A stretch of 64,000 nt of DNA from Lentisphaerota bacterium (GCA_021413965.1 JAIOPI010000004.1:402772-466771); one strand, 5' to 3'; positions 27,558-37,994 are shown, numbered from the stretch's first letter. The notes: generated from the letters alone by a model not told the origin. Program-made: numbers and translations.

Positions 27558-30500
27558 ATGAACGCGTATGCCTCTGCTTCACAGGTCAACGGATGTTCGC
27601 GCGGCCGTGATCTTTCAGGTTCGGACCGCGATGGCGCATGCGGCTGGCGCAACCCCAGATTTCGCAACGCCCGATGGCAGGCCATGGCCCTGGCGATGGC
27701 CCTGCTCGCGACCTGTTCCACCCTTCACGCCGCACACACGGGCTGGCTCAGTCCCGGCAGCTATGGGCCTCACAATGATTGGAAGAACCCCTCCAACGCC
27801 TTCACCAGCGACAATGCTGATTGCAATGGCAGTGACAATTGGGCCGTGCAGGACTTCGGCGGCTTCCACGTCTCCATCCCGTCCGGCGCCACGATTGAGG
27901 GCATTGAACTCGTCGTGGAGTGGGCCGGTAACAACGCCAAGCTCTGCCAGCTCGGCGTGGAACTGTCGAGCGATGGCGGCATCAGCTACACGCTGACCGG
28001 CAACAACGACACGCGGCAAAGCACGGCAGATGCCAGCTCCACCTTCGGGAACGCCACCTATACGTGGGGCCGCAGCCAATGGGCGGCCACCGATTTCACC
28101 GACACGGTCTTTCGCGTGCGACTTGAAGCCATGCAAACCAAGTCACCCCTCGATGTTGACTGGCTCGCCGTCCGCATCCACTACGCCATTTCCCCGCCTG
28201 CGGTTGACAACAATGGCGGCGCGTCTAGCGTGACCACCACGGCCGCCACCTTGAATGGTACCGTCACAGCCGGCGTCCCCACGCCGGTCGCACGCCTGTA
28301 CTGGGGGCCCACTGACGGCCTCACAACGCCTGGCGCCTGGAGCAACGCCCTGGATCTCGGCGTGCAAGCCGGCTCCTTCTCCACGACCATCACCGGGCTG
28401 CTGGCCAACCAGACCAATTACTACCGCTGCTTCGTCACCAATGTCAGCGACGGAGCCTGGGCGGATGACACGACTAACTTTGTCACCGCATCGCCGCCCC
28501 TTTTCCTGGAAGGCGCGACTTTCGTACTCGACGAAGCTGATGCGCAGCAACTCATCGGCGTGCGCCTGGACATCACGTCCGCCGTGCCGGTGTCCGTCAA
28601 CTACGCCACGTCCAATGGCACGGCGGAGGCCGGGTCCGATTACACGGCCTCGGCCGGGACGTTGACGTGGGCGGCTCTGGAAACCGGCACCAAGACGTTT
28701 GCCGTGACGGTCTCCGGCGACTCCGATGACGAGAGTGACGAAGTGCTGTACGTCGTGCTATCAGGGCCGACCAATGCCACGATCAGCGGGGTCACGACCG
28801 CCACCGTCGTTATCACGGATAACGACGGCAGCCCGACGATCCGCTTCGCTGCGCCGGCCAGCAGCGGCCCGGAGTCAATCACCGCCACGAACCTGCTCGT
28901 CAGCCTGACGCCCGTGCAGCCTGACGCCGTGACCGTCCATTATGCCGTGACGGGCGGCAGCGCCACCGGTGAAGGCGATGACTACTCGCTGGCCGAGGGC
29001 ACGCTGACCTTCGAGGCGGGCGTCACCGCCACGGGTGTGGCCTTCACCGTCGCCAACGATCCACAGGACGAGCCTGACGAGACCCTCGAAGTCTCCCTGT
29101 CAGCCCCCAGCGCCGGAGCCCTTGGCCTGCAGACGACCCACGTCTATACCATTCGCGACGACGATATTGGCCTGCCTGGAGTCGACAACGCGGTCGGCGC
29201 GATTCACATCGGGGCGACATCCGCCACCTTGCGCGGTGCGGTGACGAACACGGGCGGTGAGAATCCGCTGGTGTTTGTCTACTGGGGCCCCACGAATGGC
29301 GAGAAGGACAAGACCGCCTGGAGCAACCGGCTCGACATGGGGACGCTCGGGCTGACGGACTTCACCACCAACGTGAATGTGGCGGTGTCCAACGTCATCT
29401 ATTATTACCGCTGCTACGCGACAAACTCGGGCGGCGAAGCCTGGGCCCCCTACTCGGAGAACTTCGCCGCCGAGGATCCGGACACGGCATCGCTCATGTT
29501 TAATCCCAGCCTCGAGGAAGCGGGCGCCACGGCCGATGACGCCCTGAATTGGAGCCGGTCCGATACGGCGCGGCTGAAACGGTATCGGGGAAATGCCCGC
29601 ACCGGATCCTATTCCGCGGAGTACCAGGCGACCGCGGGACTGACGCTCGCGGGTGTCGCCAGCAACAGCTTGCGCTCCAGTTGGAACGGGCTGCTGGCCG
29701 AGGGCGGCACCGTCACCCACCCGCTGGGCGGCATCCGGCCGGGTTTCGTCATGTCCGGCACCGCCTACGTGCGCGCGTCCAAGAACAACACCACCGCCGC
29801 CCAGTTCCGCTATCGCTGGCGCAACGTCGACACCCTGGCCGTCTGGATGGAACGTGCCGTCAGCCTCGACGACGTCACGCCCATACCACTCGCGATCAGC
29901 AACGCCAATCCGCTCGCCGTGAGCGCCGTCAACCAGCGCTTCCAGCCCGAATTTGTGCGCGAGTCTGCCGGCGACAGTGTCTACAACGCGGACGATCTCA
30001 CGCTGGTCGCCTTGCTGCCGCGGCTGCACCTGACGCATGACCCGGCCAGCATGATCACGCTCGAGCCCACCGGCATCGGTTCGTATCGTGACGTCCAACT
30101 GGGGGCGCGCTGCTCGGGGGGCGGAGCCAATACCGTGCTTTACGGGGCGTATATCACCGATCCGGCAGAGCTGACGAATGTGGACTGGACGGCGAGAGCC
30201 TGGTTCGAGGCCAGCGACCCGGCTGATGCCTTTGAGATCGTGTCCGGCGAGAACCTGGTGGCGACCAACGACGTGGGCGGACCCCAATACGTGACGATCC
30301 GCTTCACGCCACCGGACTCCGGCAGCTACACGTGCAAGGTGCGCATCGCCACCACCGATCCCACCGGGCACTACACCGGCGGCGGCACGATTTTGAACAC
30401 CATCGACTATGAAGAGTATACCCTGGTCGGCATCGGCGTTGCGCCTGACATCAGCTGCACGCCGGAGACGCTGGCCTTCAGCGCCTATCTCGGCTCGCTG

Positions 30501-31820
30501 CCAGCCTCGCAGCGCTTCTACGTAACCAACAGCGCCGGGGGAACACTGGTCTATACCAATCACCTCGCGTACGAACCCGGCGCCAGCGACTGGCTCGCGG
30601 TCACGCCGGTCTCGCACACCATGACCGGTGCCGGCGCGGGGCGAACGAACACTCTCGCGGTGACTGCCAGCGGCCTCGCGCCCGGCGACTACACCGCCTC
30701 CGTCACCGTCAACGGCAACCAGACCAACGCGGCACCCGTGATCGAGGTCACCTTGTCCGTGCTGCCGTTGCCGGACCCGGGCTCGGTCAGCGCCGCGGCG
30801 AACGCCCTTCGTCCCGCCTCGCGCATCGACGTCGAGTGGGCCCTCAATGCCGCTGGCCACGCGGTGATGGTCGTCCGCAGTACCAACGACACCTTCTTCA
30901 CTCCCGACCAGGGCACCCCCTATGCCGCGGGTTATACCCGTGATGACGATGAGGTGATCTACAATAGCAACGCGGCAACGAGCCTGACGGATCTCGGACG
31001 GCGGCCGCGCACGACCTACTATTACCGGCTCTACTCGCAGAACGGGAACTACTACTCGGCGGGCGCGGATGTGAGCGCCACATGCGGCGAGCCACAGGGA
31101 TGCAACACCGGCGGCGGCCCGCCCGAGCAACCGGCAACCGTCTACCTCGGCGACACCAACCTGACGTTCGGTGTCGACGCGTGGGCCACGCTCGATGGCG
31201 CCCAGGGACGCGCACAAATGGTCGCGAGCACGGACGCCAACCTGGCGGCAGGGTCGCGCGGTCCACAGTCGGATTATGCGGACATCGTCCACCGGACCGT
31301 GCATTCGCCGCCGTTCACCAGCACGGGCACCTGGTATTGGGGCATCCAGCTCGAGTATGCCACCTATGGCACTGACTTCTGGTACTGCCGCGACATTCCC
31401 GCCCCACAGGGCCTGCAAGCAACGCCTGACACACCCACCCTCACGCTGACCGTGCTGGCCCTTTCCGCCGCCACCGGCCCGACCGCCACCCCGGGCGGCG
31501 CGGACCCTGCCCACACGATCGCCCTGACCTGGATCCGGGACGGCCTGCACCCGGTGATGGTCGTGCGCATGGCCGGCGGATCGCCCCCCGGCAGCCCGCA
31601 ACAGGGCACCCATTACAACACGGGCGACCCGTGCGGCGGCGGTGTTGTGGTCCACAGGGGCGCAACGTCCGGAGTGGTGAATACCGGCCTCTCACCGGAC
31701 TCCCTGTACACCTACGCCATCTTCACGGAGAATAATGACTACTATGCGCCTGCAACATCCGTCAGCGCCACCACGGCCAGCGCCGCCCCCTTCCGCGGCA
31801 CCGTTTTCTCGTTCAAGTGA
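27558..31820 (+). CDS. Giant secreted multidomain beta-sandwich protein with two Calx-beta domains
   Basis: 1420 residues, exported: after an unusually long polar N-terminus (about 38 residues) comes a hydrophobic signal (AMALAMALLATCSTLHA). Modules in order: an N-terminal beta-sandwich (about 60-205), an FN3-like module with LYWGPTDG and NYYRCFVTN (about 212-311), two Calx-beta domains (GSDYTASAGTLTW ... VITDND, about 314-424 and 426-535), a second FN3-like module (about 538-640), a CBM-like part (NPSLEEAG...), an immunoglobulin-like/BACON-like section (about 963-1070) and two related C-terminal modules with H-(A/P)-VMVVR. It ends FRGTVFSFK. AAGGAGG nine bases before ATG 27558 fixes the start. 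A cell-surface or adhesion role is likely; no catalytic motif was seen. Confidence 0.8.
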   Translation: MNAYASASQVNGCSRGRDLSGSDRDGACGWRNPRFRNARWQAMALAMALLATCSTLHAAHTGWLSPGSYGPHNDWKNPSNAFTSDNADCNGSDNWAVQDFGGFHVSIPSGATIEGIELVVEWAGNNAKLCQLGVELSSDGGISYTLTGNNDTRQSTADASSTFGNATYTWGRSQWAATDFTDTVFRVRLEAMQTKSPLDVDWLAVRIHYAISPPAVDNNGGASSVTTTAATLNGTVTAGVPTPVARLYWGPTDGLTTPGAWSNALDLGVQAGSFSTTITGLLANQTNYYRCFVTNVSDGAWADDTTNFVTASPPLFLEGATFVLDEADAQQLIGVRLDITSAVPVSVNYATSNGTAEAGSDYTASAGTLTWAALETGTKTFAVTVSGDSDDESDEVLYVVLSGPTNATISGVTTATVVITDNDGSPTIRFAAPASSGPESITATNLLVSLTPVQPDAVTVHYAVTGGSATGEGDDYSLAEGTLTFEAGVTATGVAFTVANDPQDEPDETLEVSLSAPSAGALGLQTTHVYTIRDDDIGLPGVDNAVGAIHIGATSATLRGAVTNTGGENPLVFVYWGPTNGEKDKTAWSNRLDMGTLGLTDFTTNVNVAVSNVIYYYRCYATNSGGEAWAPYSENFAAEDPDTASLMFNPSLEEAGATADDALNWSRSDTARLKRYRGNARTGSYSAEYQATAGLTLAGVASNSLRSSWNGLLAEGGTVTHPLGGIRPGFVMSGTAYVRASKNNTTAAQFRYRWRNVDTLAVWMERAVSLDDVTPIPLAISNANPLAVSAVNQRFQPEFVRESAGDSVYNADDLTLVALLPRLHLTHDPASMITLEPTGIGSYRDVQLGARCSGGGANTVLYGAYITDPAELTNVDWTARAWFEASDPADAFEIVSGENLVATNDVGGPQYVTIRFTPPDSGSYTCKVRIATTDPTGHYTGGGTILNTIDYEEYTLVGIGVAPDISCTPETLAFSAYLGSLPASQRFYVTNSAGGTLVYTNHLAYEPGASDWLAVTPVSHTMTGAGAGRTNTLAVTASGLAPGDYTASVTVNGNQTNAAPVIEVTLSVLPLPDPGSVSAAANALRPASRIDVEWALNAAGHAVMVVRSTNDTFFTPDQGTPYAAGYTRDDDEVIYNSNAATSLTDLGRRPRTTYYYRLYSQNGNYYSAGADVSATCGEPQGCNTGGGPPEQPATVYLGDTNLTFGVDAWATLDGAQGRAQMVASTDANLAAGSRGPQSDYADIVHRTVHSPPFTSTGTWYWGIQLEYATYGTDFWYCRDIPAPQGLQATPDTPTLTLTVLALSAATGPTATPGGADPAHTIALTWIRDGLHPVMVVRMAGGSPPGSPQQGTHYNTGDPCGGGVVVHRGATSGVVNTGLSPDSLYTYAIFTENNDYYAPATSVSATTASAAPFRGTVFSFK

Positions 31821-31841
31821 CCGGTAATCGCGGGTGCAGGA

Positions 31842-31905
31842 CACGCACGCCTTTCGCGTGCGTGCAGCCTGCGGCCAAAAATACGGGGGCCACGATCACG
31901 TGGCC
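31842..31905. terminator. Two hairpins between convergent genes
   Basis: CACGCACGC (31842-31850) pairs perfectly with GCGTGCGTG (31856-31864) over a five-base loop, and GGCCACG (31888-31894) with CGTGGCC (31899-31905). The second overlaps the last codons of the SnoaL-like gene. They sit between two convergent genes, so a two-way terminator is likely; there is no long T-run. Confidence 0.55.
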
Positions 31906-32246
31906 TTCATCAGATAGCTTATCAGCCGCCGAATCTTCCCGCCCCGCATGTCAAAGACATCACAGAAGACGAGCTCCAGATCGGTCCCATCCTGTTGTGG
32001 AGCTCGCACAGCCCCTTCGGCTACAACGACATTGTCGGCCTCCACCAAACGAAGGACGGTGATGGCCGGATGACCAACAAACCCCTCGTCGACGATGTGC
32101 GTGGCGAACTCATCCTTACCCTTGACGTGAAAGGCACCGGGAACAACCCACTCAACATCATCCGTCAGGCATGACAGAATCTGCTCGCGATCGGTTCTTC
32201 TGAAGCCCTCCATGTACGCTTCAACGGTCTTCTTGTTCTGCGTCAC
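31896..32246 (-). CDS. SnoaL/NTF2-like small protein
   Basis: A 116-residue alpha+beta cone protein: TVEAYMEGFRRTDREQILSCLTDDVEWVVPGAFHVKGKDEFATHI is the typical SnoaL/NTF2-like start (helix pair then DDVEW), followed by beta strands ending LVFCDVFDMRGGKIRRLISYL. Members are small-molecule isomerases, hydrolases or mere ligand binders; no specific chemistry can be assigned. The start is taken as GTG 32246 because AGAGGAG lies just upstream. Confidence 0.78.
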   Translation of the reverse strand: MTQNKKTVEAYMEGFRRTDREQILSCLTDDVEWVVPGAFHVKGKDEFATHIVDEGFVGHPAITVLRLVEADNVVVAEGAVRAPQQDGTDLELVFCDVFDMRGGKIRRLISYLMKAT

Positions 32247-32463
32247 GTGACTCCTCTTGGCGCAAGGCAACCCCCTGTGCCTATCGTGCGTGAAACGGAC
32301 ACGGTCCTGGCGCCGGGGTGCGGGCAGCCGCACGGCGGCGTGGCTGCCGAAGCCTAGAACAGGCCCCTGCGCACAGGCAAGGGCGATTGAACCGCTGCCG
32401 CAAGGACTCCGAATTTGACCCCCGGGCAACCCAACGCTAGTATCGCCAGGCAAGCGAAAGGCG

Positions 32464-35400
32464 ATGCTGATGTCCGCAGAAGTCGACCCCTTGCCGCGAT
32501 CATGCTCCTGGCTGAATGTCGCCCACGGTCTGGGCGTCATGGGCGGACGCATCTTTCTCCTGCTCATCGTGCTGCAACTCATGGAACACCAGCACACCCT
32601 GGGGCTGCCCGCGGCCTATGCCAATGCCATGATCCTGCTCGGCTTGCCGTTTCTGCTGTTATCCAATGCGGCCGGTGTCCTCACCGATCGCGCCAGCAAG
32701 CGTCTGGTGATCTGCCGGGCGAAGCTGTTGGAAATCGCCATCATGGCTGCCGGTTGCCTGTCCGGTTTCTGGCGCCATCCGCCGGCCCTTTACGCACTGC
32801 TGTTCCTGTTCGGTGCCCAGCGGGCACTGCTGGCACCAGCCACCTTCGCCGTCATCCCTGAACTCGTGAAGGAATCCCAGCTCGCGCGTGCCAACGGCCT
32901 GCTCATGGGCGTGTCCGGCGTGGCCATCGCCCTGGGGGCGATGCTGCCGGCATCGGCCATGCACCGCCTCGCGTGGCCGCTTCCCTGGCTATCCGGGCTC
33001 TGTCTCGCCTTCGCCATCGCCGGCTACGCGGCGGCACGCCGCCTCCCCGACACTCCGCCCGCCGGCCCCCCACTCCGCGCCTCACCGCTCTTCCTCATCG
33101 AAACCGTCCGCACCCTGCGCCGCATCCGCCACGACCGGTACGCGCTCCTGACGGTGTTCGCGCTGGCCTATGTCTTCCTCTTTGCCGGTTTCCTCCACCA
33201 GAACCTGCTGCTCTACGGTCGCGAGCACCTCGCCCTCAACGGCCTCCTGGCCGGCGGACTGTTCCCGCTCGCCGCCCTGGGGCTCGCCTTCGGCGCCCTC
33301 GCCGCCGGCCGTTTGTCCGCCCCCAATATCGAGTTCGGCATCGTCCCCGTCGGCGCTGTCGGCGCCTCCCTCGCGTGCCTGATGCTCGGCTTCATCACGC
33401 CCCGCCTCGGCCCCGTCTGCGCGCTGCTGACCGCGCTGGGCTTCTTCGCCGGCCTGCTGCTCGTGCCCCTGCTCGCGTTCCTGCAGCACCGCTGCCCCCC
33501 CGCCCAGCGCGGCCAGATCCTCGCCGCCGGCAGTGTCCTGTGCGCGCTCGGCTTCGTCATGGCCACCCTGCTCGTATCGCTGCTCTGCGAATCCTGCCAC
33601 CTCCCGCCCCGCACCTCCTTCCTCCTCATGGGCCTGCTGACCGCGCTGCTCGCCATCGCCGCCGGCAAACTCCTGCCGGATTTCCTCGTGCGCTTCGTGG
33701 GTGTCATCATCACCCGTGGCCTCTACCGCATCCGCGCCCACGGCGCCGAACACCTTCCGCTCGACGGCCCCGCCCTCCTCGTCTCCAACCACGTCACCTG
33801 GGCCGACCCGGTGCTCCTCTCCGTCTTGACGCAGCGCCGCATCCGCTTCGTCATGTCGCGTGAAATCATGGAGCGCCACTGGCTGCGCCCGGTCTTCCGC
33901 ATCATGAACGCCATCCCCATTTCTTCGGACGATCCGCCGCGCCGCATCATCGCCGCACTGCAGGCCGCCCGCGCCGCGCTGGACGACGGCTACCTCGTCT
34001 GCATCTTTGCCGAGGGCGCCCTCACGCGAAACGGCAACCTGCGCGCGTTTCGCCCCGGCCTCGAGCGCATCATGAAGGGCTCCAACTACCCCATCATCCC
34101 CATCTACATCGGCGGCGCCTGGGGCAGCATCTTCAGCTACTACCATGGCCGGCTGCTCAGTTCCCTCCCCAAGACCCTGCCCTACCCGATCTGGCTGGTC
34201 ATCGGCCCGCCCATGCCCGCGTCGTCCTCATCGGCCGCCGTGCGCCAGGCCATCGCCGAAATCTCCGGCACCGCCTACGACATGCGCAAGCAACCCTCCC
34301 GCACCCTCGCCGACACCTTCGTCCGCACCGCCCGCAAGTTCTGGTCCCTTCCCGCCATCTCCGACACCAGCGGCAGGCGGCTCACCTTCGGCCGCGCGCT
34401 GGCCGGCGCCATCGCCCTCAGCCGCGCGCTGGAGGTCCAGCTGCGCGGCCAGGATCGCGTCGGCATCCTGCTGCCCGCCTCGGTGGGCGGCGCCCTCACC
34501 AATATCGCCGTCACGCTCACCGGTCGCGTGCCGGTAAACCTGAACTTCACGGTCGCCCGCGAAGCCGTGCAGATCGCCATCACCCAGGGGGACCTGCGCA
34601 CCGTCATCTCCTCCCGCGCGTTTCTCAAAAAAATCGAGGGCTTCGAGGCGCCGCCCGGCACGCTGTATCTCGAAGACCTGATGCCCCGCATCACCCCCGG
34701 GCAGAAACTGCGCGCCCTCGCCGCCGCGCGCTTCCTCCCCGCCGCGCAGATGATGACGCACCGCCGCAGCGGCCCCGACGACCTCGCCACCATCATCTTC
34801 TCCTCGGGCAGCACCGGCATCCCCAAGGGCGTCATGCTCACGCACCACAACATCCTCTCGAACATCGAGTCCTTCGGCTCTGTGTTCGGCTTCGAGCACA
34901 CCGACCGCGTCTGCGCCATCCTGCCGCTCTTCCACTCGTTCGGATTCACCGCCACCCTTTGGTGCCCGCTCGTCCTGGGATTCAACTCGCACTTCCATCC
35001 CAACCCGATGGATGCCGCCAAGATCGCCGAAATCGTGCGCACCGAGCGCCTGACCATCCTGATGTCCACCCCCACGTTCCTGCTCTCCTACATCCGCAAG
35101 GCCAACCGCGATGACTTCGCCTCGCTGCGCTGCGTCGTGACCGGCGCCGAAAAACTCAAGCCCCGCGTCGCGGACGCCTTTGAAGACCGCTTCGGCCTGC
35201 GCCCCCAGGAGGGGTACGGCACCACGGAGCTGTCGCCCGTCGTGGGCGTCAACCTGGCGGACGTCACCCTCGGCGAGGTCTCGCAGATCGGCACCAAACC
35301 GAACAGCATCGGCCACCCCATTCCCGGCGTGGCCGTTCGCATCGTCGATCCTGAAACGGGCGCCCCGCTCGGCGCCATGGTGGACGGCTTGCTCCAGGTC

Positions 35401-35877
35401 AAGGGCCCCAACGTCATGCGCGGCTACCTCGCCGACCCGGAGAAGACCGCCGCCGTCATGCATGACGGCTGGTACGACACGGGCGACATCGCCCACGTTG
35501 ATGAGGACGGCTTTGTCTTCATCGTGGACCGCCTGTCACGCTTCAGCAAAATCGGCGGCGAAATGGTGCCGCACCTGGCCATCGAAGAACGCCTGCAGGA
35601 GGCTCTCCAACTGGCCCAGCCCGCCGTCGCCGTGACGGCCGTGACCGACGAGCGCAAGGGCGAGCAACTCGTCGTCCTCTTTACGCCCGCCGCCGGCGAA
35701 CCGGACGTGCTGCGCCGCATCCTGCGCGAAAGCGATCTCCCCAACCTCTGGAAACCCCGCGAGGACAACTTCCTCCGCATCGATTCGCTCCCCATGCTGG
35801 GCTCGGGAAAATTGGATATCCGCCGCGTGAAGGACATGGCGAAGGGCAGGATTTCGGAACGCGAGGGCAGGAGCTAG
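32464..35877 (+). CDS. Aas-like fusion: MFS transporter + PlsC acyltransferase + acyl-ACP synthetase
   Basis: 1137 residues with three modules. Residues 1-400 are an MFS-type lysophospholipid flippase (LplT-like, with VLTDRASKRLVICR). Residues about 415-600 are a PlsC/LPLAT acyltransferase with the HX4D motif in VSNHVTWADPVLLS and EGALTRNGNLRAF. From about 605 to the end is an AMP-forming acyl-ACP/acyl-CoA synthetase with IIFSSGSTGIPKGVMLTHHN, EGYGTTELSP and YDTGDIAHVDEDGFVFIVDRLSRFSKIGGE. Such fusions import lysophospholipids and re-acylate them. It complements the Mla system and AsmA-like protein in membrane-lipid upkeep. Confidence 0.9.
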   Translation: MLMSAEVDPLPRSCSWLNVAHGLGVMGGRIFLLLIVLQLMEHQHTLGLPAAYANAMILLGLPFLLLSNAAGVLTDRASKRLVICRAKLLEIAIMAAGCLSGFWRHPPALYALLFLFGAQRALLAPATFAVIPELVKESQLARANGLLMGVSGVAIALGAMLPASAMHRLAWPLPWLSGLCLAFAIAGYAAARRLPDTPPAGPPLRASPLFLIETVRTLRRIRHDRYALLTVFALAYVFLFAGFLHQNLLLYGREHLALNGLLAGGLFPLAALGLAFGALAAGRLSAPNIEFGIVPVGAVGASLACLMLGFITPRLGPVCALLTALGFFAGLLLVPLLAFLQHRCPPAQRGQILAAGSVLCALGFVMATLLVSLLCESCHLPPRTSFLLMGLLTALLAIAAGKLLPDFLVRFVGVIITRGLYRIRAHGAEHLPLDGPALLVSNHVTWADPVLLSVLTQRRIRFVMSREIMERHWLRPVFRIMNAIPISSDDPPRRIIAALQAARAALDDGYLVCIFAEGALTRNGNLRAFRPGLERIMKGSNYPIIPIYIGGAWGSIFSYYHGRLLSSLPKTLPYPIWLVIGPPMPASSSSAAVRQAIAEISGTAYDMRKQPSRTLADTFVRTARKFWSLPAISDTSGRRLTFGRALAGAIALSRALEVQLRGQDRVGILLPASVGGALTNIAVTLTGRVPVNLNFTVAREAVQIAITQGDLRTVISSRAFLKKIEGFEAPPGTLYLEDLMPRITPGQKLRALAAARFLPAAQMMTHRRSGPDDLATIIFSSGSTGIPKGVMLTHHNILSNIESFGSVFGFEHTDRVCAILPLFHSFGFTATLWCPLVLGFNSHFHPNPMDAAKIAEIVRTERLTILMSTPTFLLSYIRKANRDDFASLRCVVTGAEKLKPRVADAFEDRFGLRPQEGYGTTELSPVVGVNLADVTLGEVSQIGTKPNSIGHPIPGVAVRIVDPETGAPLGAMVDGLLQVKGPNVMRGYLADPEKTAAVMHDGWYDTGDIAHVDEDGFVFIVDRLSRFSKIGGEMVPHLAIEERLQEALQLAQPAVAVTAVTDERKGEQLVVLFTPAAGEPDVLRRILRESDLPNLWKPREDNFLRIDSLPMLGSGKLDIRRVKDMAKGRISEREGRS

Positions 35878-35902
35878 CGGCACCCCCTACACGCTGGCCT
35901 GC

Positions 35903-35918
35903 GCCCGCCGGGGCGGGC
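35903..35918. terminator. GC hairpin after the Aas-like gene
   Basis: GCCCGC (35903-35908) and GCGGGC (35913-35918) pair over a four-base loop, 25 bases after the stop codon. No T-tract, so termination activity is uncertain. Confidence 0.35.
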
Positions 35919-35993
35919 CTGGCAGGCTCGACAGGTGCCCCATTGCATCGGATGCTGGCCACGCCGTCGACCGAATGACATATGAGGAGATCC

Positions 35994-36884
35994 GTGTACG
36001 ATTACGTCTGGTTGATCATCAAAGTCGCCTCTCTCGCCTACGCCGGCCTGTGCCTGCTGGTCTATCTGCGGCAGACCAGCCTCGTGTACTATCCCGACCG
36101 CCACGTCGAGGAGACGCCGGCCTTTGCCAATCTCCCGTTCGAAGACCTAGTCCTCGCCACGCCCGACAGCGAACAGATTCAAGCGTGGTACGTCCCCGCC
36201 CCGGCCGACCGCACCAACGCCTGGACGCTGCTCTATTGCCACGGCAACGCCGGCGATCTTGGCGACCGCATCGAACCCCTGCGCACCTTCCACCAGCTTG
36301 GCCTGAACGTCCTGATCTTCGACTATCGCGGCTACGGCGCCAGCACGGGCAAGCCCACGGAAGCGGGAACCTATACCGATGCGCTCACCGCCTGGCGCTA
36401 CCTCGTCGAGCAGCGCCACGTGCCGCCCGCCCGCATCCTCGTCTACGGGCACTCGCTGGGCGGCGCGGTCGCCGCCTGGCTCGCCGAGCAGGTCCACCCC
36501 GGCGCCTTGCTCCTGGAATCCACCTTCACCTCGGCCGGCGACATGGGCGCCGCCATGTTCCCCTACCTGCCCATCCGCCTCCTGGCGCGCTATCGCTATG
36601 ATACCATGGGCCGCATCGCCCGCGTCGCCTGCCCCGTGCTGATCGCCCATGGCACCGAAGACGCCACCATCCCCTTCGCCCACGGCCCACGCCTCTTCGC
36701 CGCCGCCGCCGAACCCAAGCAGTTCGTCTCCTTCCCGGGCGACCATAACTCGGGCGGCATGGACACCGACACCTCCTACCGCGCCGCCTTCCAGCAGTGG
36801 CTCGCCAACCTCGATGCGGCCCCCGCAACCCGTGAAGACGAGTGTCCCTCCACCGGAGGGGTGCCCGCAGAACGGGGCGGGTGA
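35994..36884 (+). CDS. Membrane-anchored alpha/beta hydrolase (BEM46/YqjL-like)
   Basis: About 296 residues: an N-terminal membrane helix (VWLIIKVASLAYAGLCLLVYL), QTSLVYYPDRH as in BEM46-type hydrolases, oxyanion region YCHGNAGDLGDR, nucleophile elbow GHSLGGAVA, acid in HGTEDATIPF and His in PGDHNSGG. The substrate is unknown (lipid or ester). GTG 35994 has GAGGAG just upstream; an in-frame ATG at 35982 is the alternative. The last about 14 codons (ECPSTGGVPAERGG) fall in a GC-rich repeat-like stretch, so the C-terminus may come from a repeat insertion. Confidence 0.83.
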   Translation: MYDYVWLIIKVASLAYAGLCLLVYLRQTSLVYYPDRHVEETPAFANLPFEDLVLATPDSEQIQAWYVPAPADRTNAWTLLYCHGNAGDLGDRIEPLRTFHQLGLNVLIFDYRGYGASTGKPTEAGTYTDALTAWRYLVEQRHVPPARILVYGHSLGGAVAAWLAEQVHPGALLLESTFTSAGDMGAAMFPYLPIRLLARYRYDTMGRIARVACPVLIAHGTEDATIPFAHGPRLFAAAAEPKQFVSFPGDHNSGGMDTDTSYRAAFQQWLANLDAAPATREDECPSTGGVPAERGG

Positions 36885-37013
36885 AGGACGAGCGATGCCC
36901 ATCACCTTAAGTCGCGCTTTCCCGCACGTTCAGCTTCACCCCGTGCTTGCGCCGTCTCCCAATTCAGCCTACTTTAGCCACGACCAGCGCGATTAACGCG
37001 CGGGGTAGGACTT

Positions 37014-37994
37014 ATGGTTCGTTACTTCATCTTCAGCAAAGGCCGGCTCATCCAGGAATCCTCGGACGTTCCTTTCCTCAAGGTCGCACTCTACGAGGAA
37101 GGCGTGGATATCTGGGTGGACATTGAACAGCCGACGCCGGAGGAGAACCGCCAGGTTCTTGAACAAATCTTCAGCTTCCATCCCCTCGCCATCGAGGACT
37201 GCGTCGCCGTTTCCGAACGCCCCAAGATCGACCAGTACGACGGCTATTTCTTCATGGTCGTGCACGCCCTCGATTTTTCCCGCCACCAACATCAGTTCGC
37301 CACCTCCGAGTTGAACCTCTTCATCGGTCGAAACTTCCTCGTCACCTATCACCTGGCACCCGTCCGCTCCATCGGGATAACCATCGACCGCGTGCTGAAG
37401 AACCCGTCGCTCGTGGCCCGCTCCCCCGACCGGCTCACCTACTACATTCTCGACCTGCTGCTGGATAACTACGAACCCGCACTTCAGGACCTCGCCTCTG
37501 ACATGGCGGACATCGAGGCGTCCATGCTGGCGGCCCCATCCAAAACCACGCTGGCGGAAATCGTCCACCTGAAAACGCAAATCCAGACCATGCGCCAGAT
37601 CATGGTGCCCCAGCGCGAAGTGATCGCACGCGTGGCCCACGGCGAATTCACGCCCGTGCGCGCCTCCATGCTGCCCTACTACCGCGACCTCCTCGACCAC
37701 CTCAGCCACATCCTCGACATGGCCGAGACCCATCGCGAATCGCTGTCCAACACCATTCAGATCCTGCTCAACCTGCAGCAAAGCCAGACCAACCAGGTCA
37801 TCAAGGTCCTCACCGTGCTCGCCACGCTGTCCATGCCCCTGCTGATCGTGACCAGTTTCTACGGCATGAACATCCGGCACTTCCCCAATACCGACGGCCC
37901 CTCGTGGCCGCTCGCCTACTTATGGACGCTGGGCCTCTCCGGCCTCGTCACCATCCTGGTCTACGCCATCCTCAAGCGCAAAGAATGGCTGTAA
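37014..37994 (+). CDS. corA: CorA-family divalent cation channel, copy 2
   Basis: A 326-residue CorA-type channel: WVDIEQPTPEENRQVLEQIFSFHPLAIEDC at the N-terminus (canonical CorA beginning), long coiled helices, then two C-terminal membrane helices with the YGMN motif (SFYGMNIRHFPNTDGPS) and a basic KRKEWL tail. It resembles the classic Mg2+/Co2+ CorA more closely than copy 1, which has a different N-terminal half. A GGGGTAGGA sequence precedes ATG 37014. Confidence 0.93.
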   Translation: MVRYFIFSKGRLIQESSDVPFLKVALYEEGVDIWVDIEQPTPEENRQVLEQIFSFHPLAIEDCVAVSERPKIDQYDGYFFMVVHALDFSRHQHQFATSELNLFIGRNFLVTYHLAPVRSIGITIDRVLKNPSLVARSPDRLTYYILDLLLDNYEPALQDLASDMADIEASMLAAPSKTTLAEIVHLKTQIQTMRQIMVPQREVIARVAHGEFTPVRASMLPYYRDLLDHLSHILDMAETHRESLSNTIQILLNLQQSQTNQVIKVLTVLATLSMPLLIVTSFYGMNIRHFPNTDGPSWPLAYLWTLGLSGLVTILVYAILKRKEWL

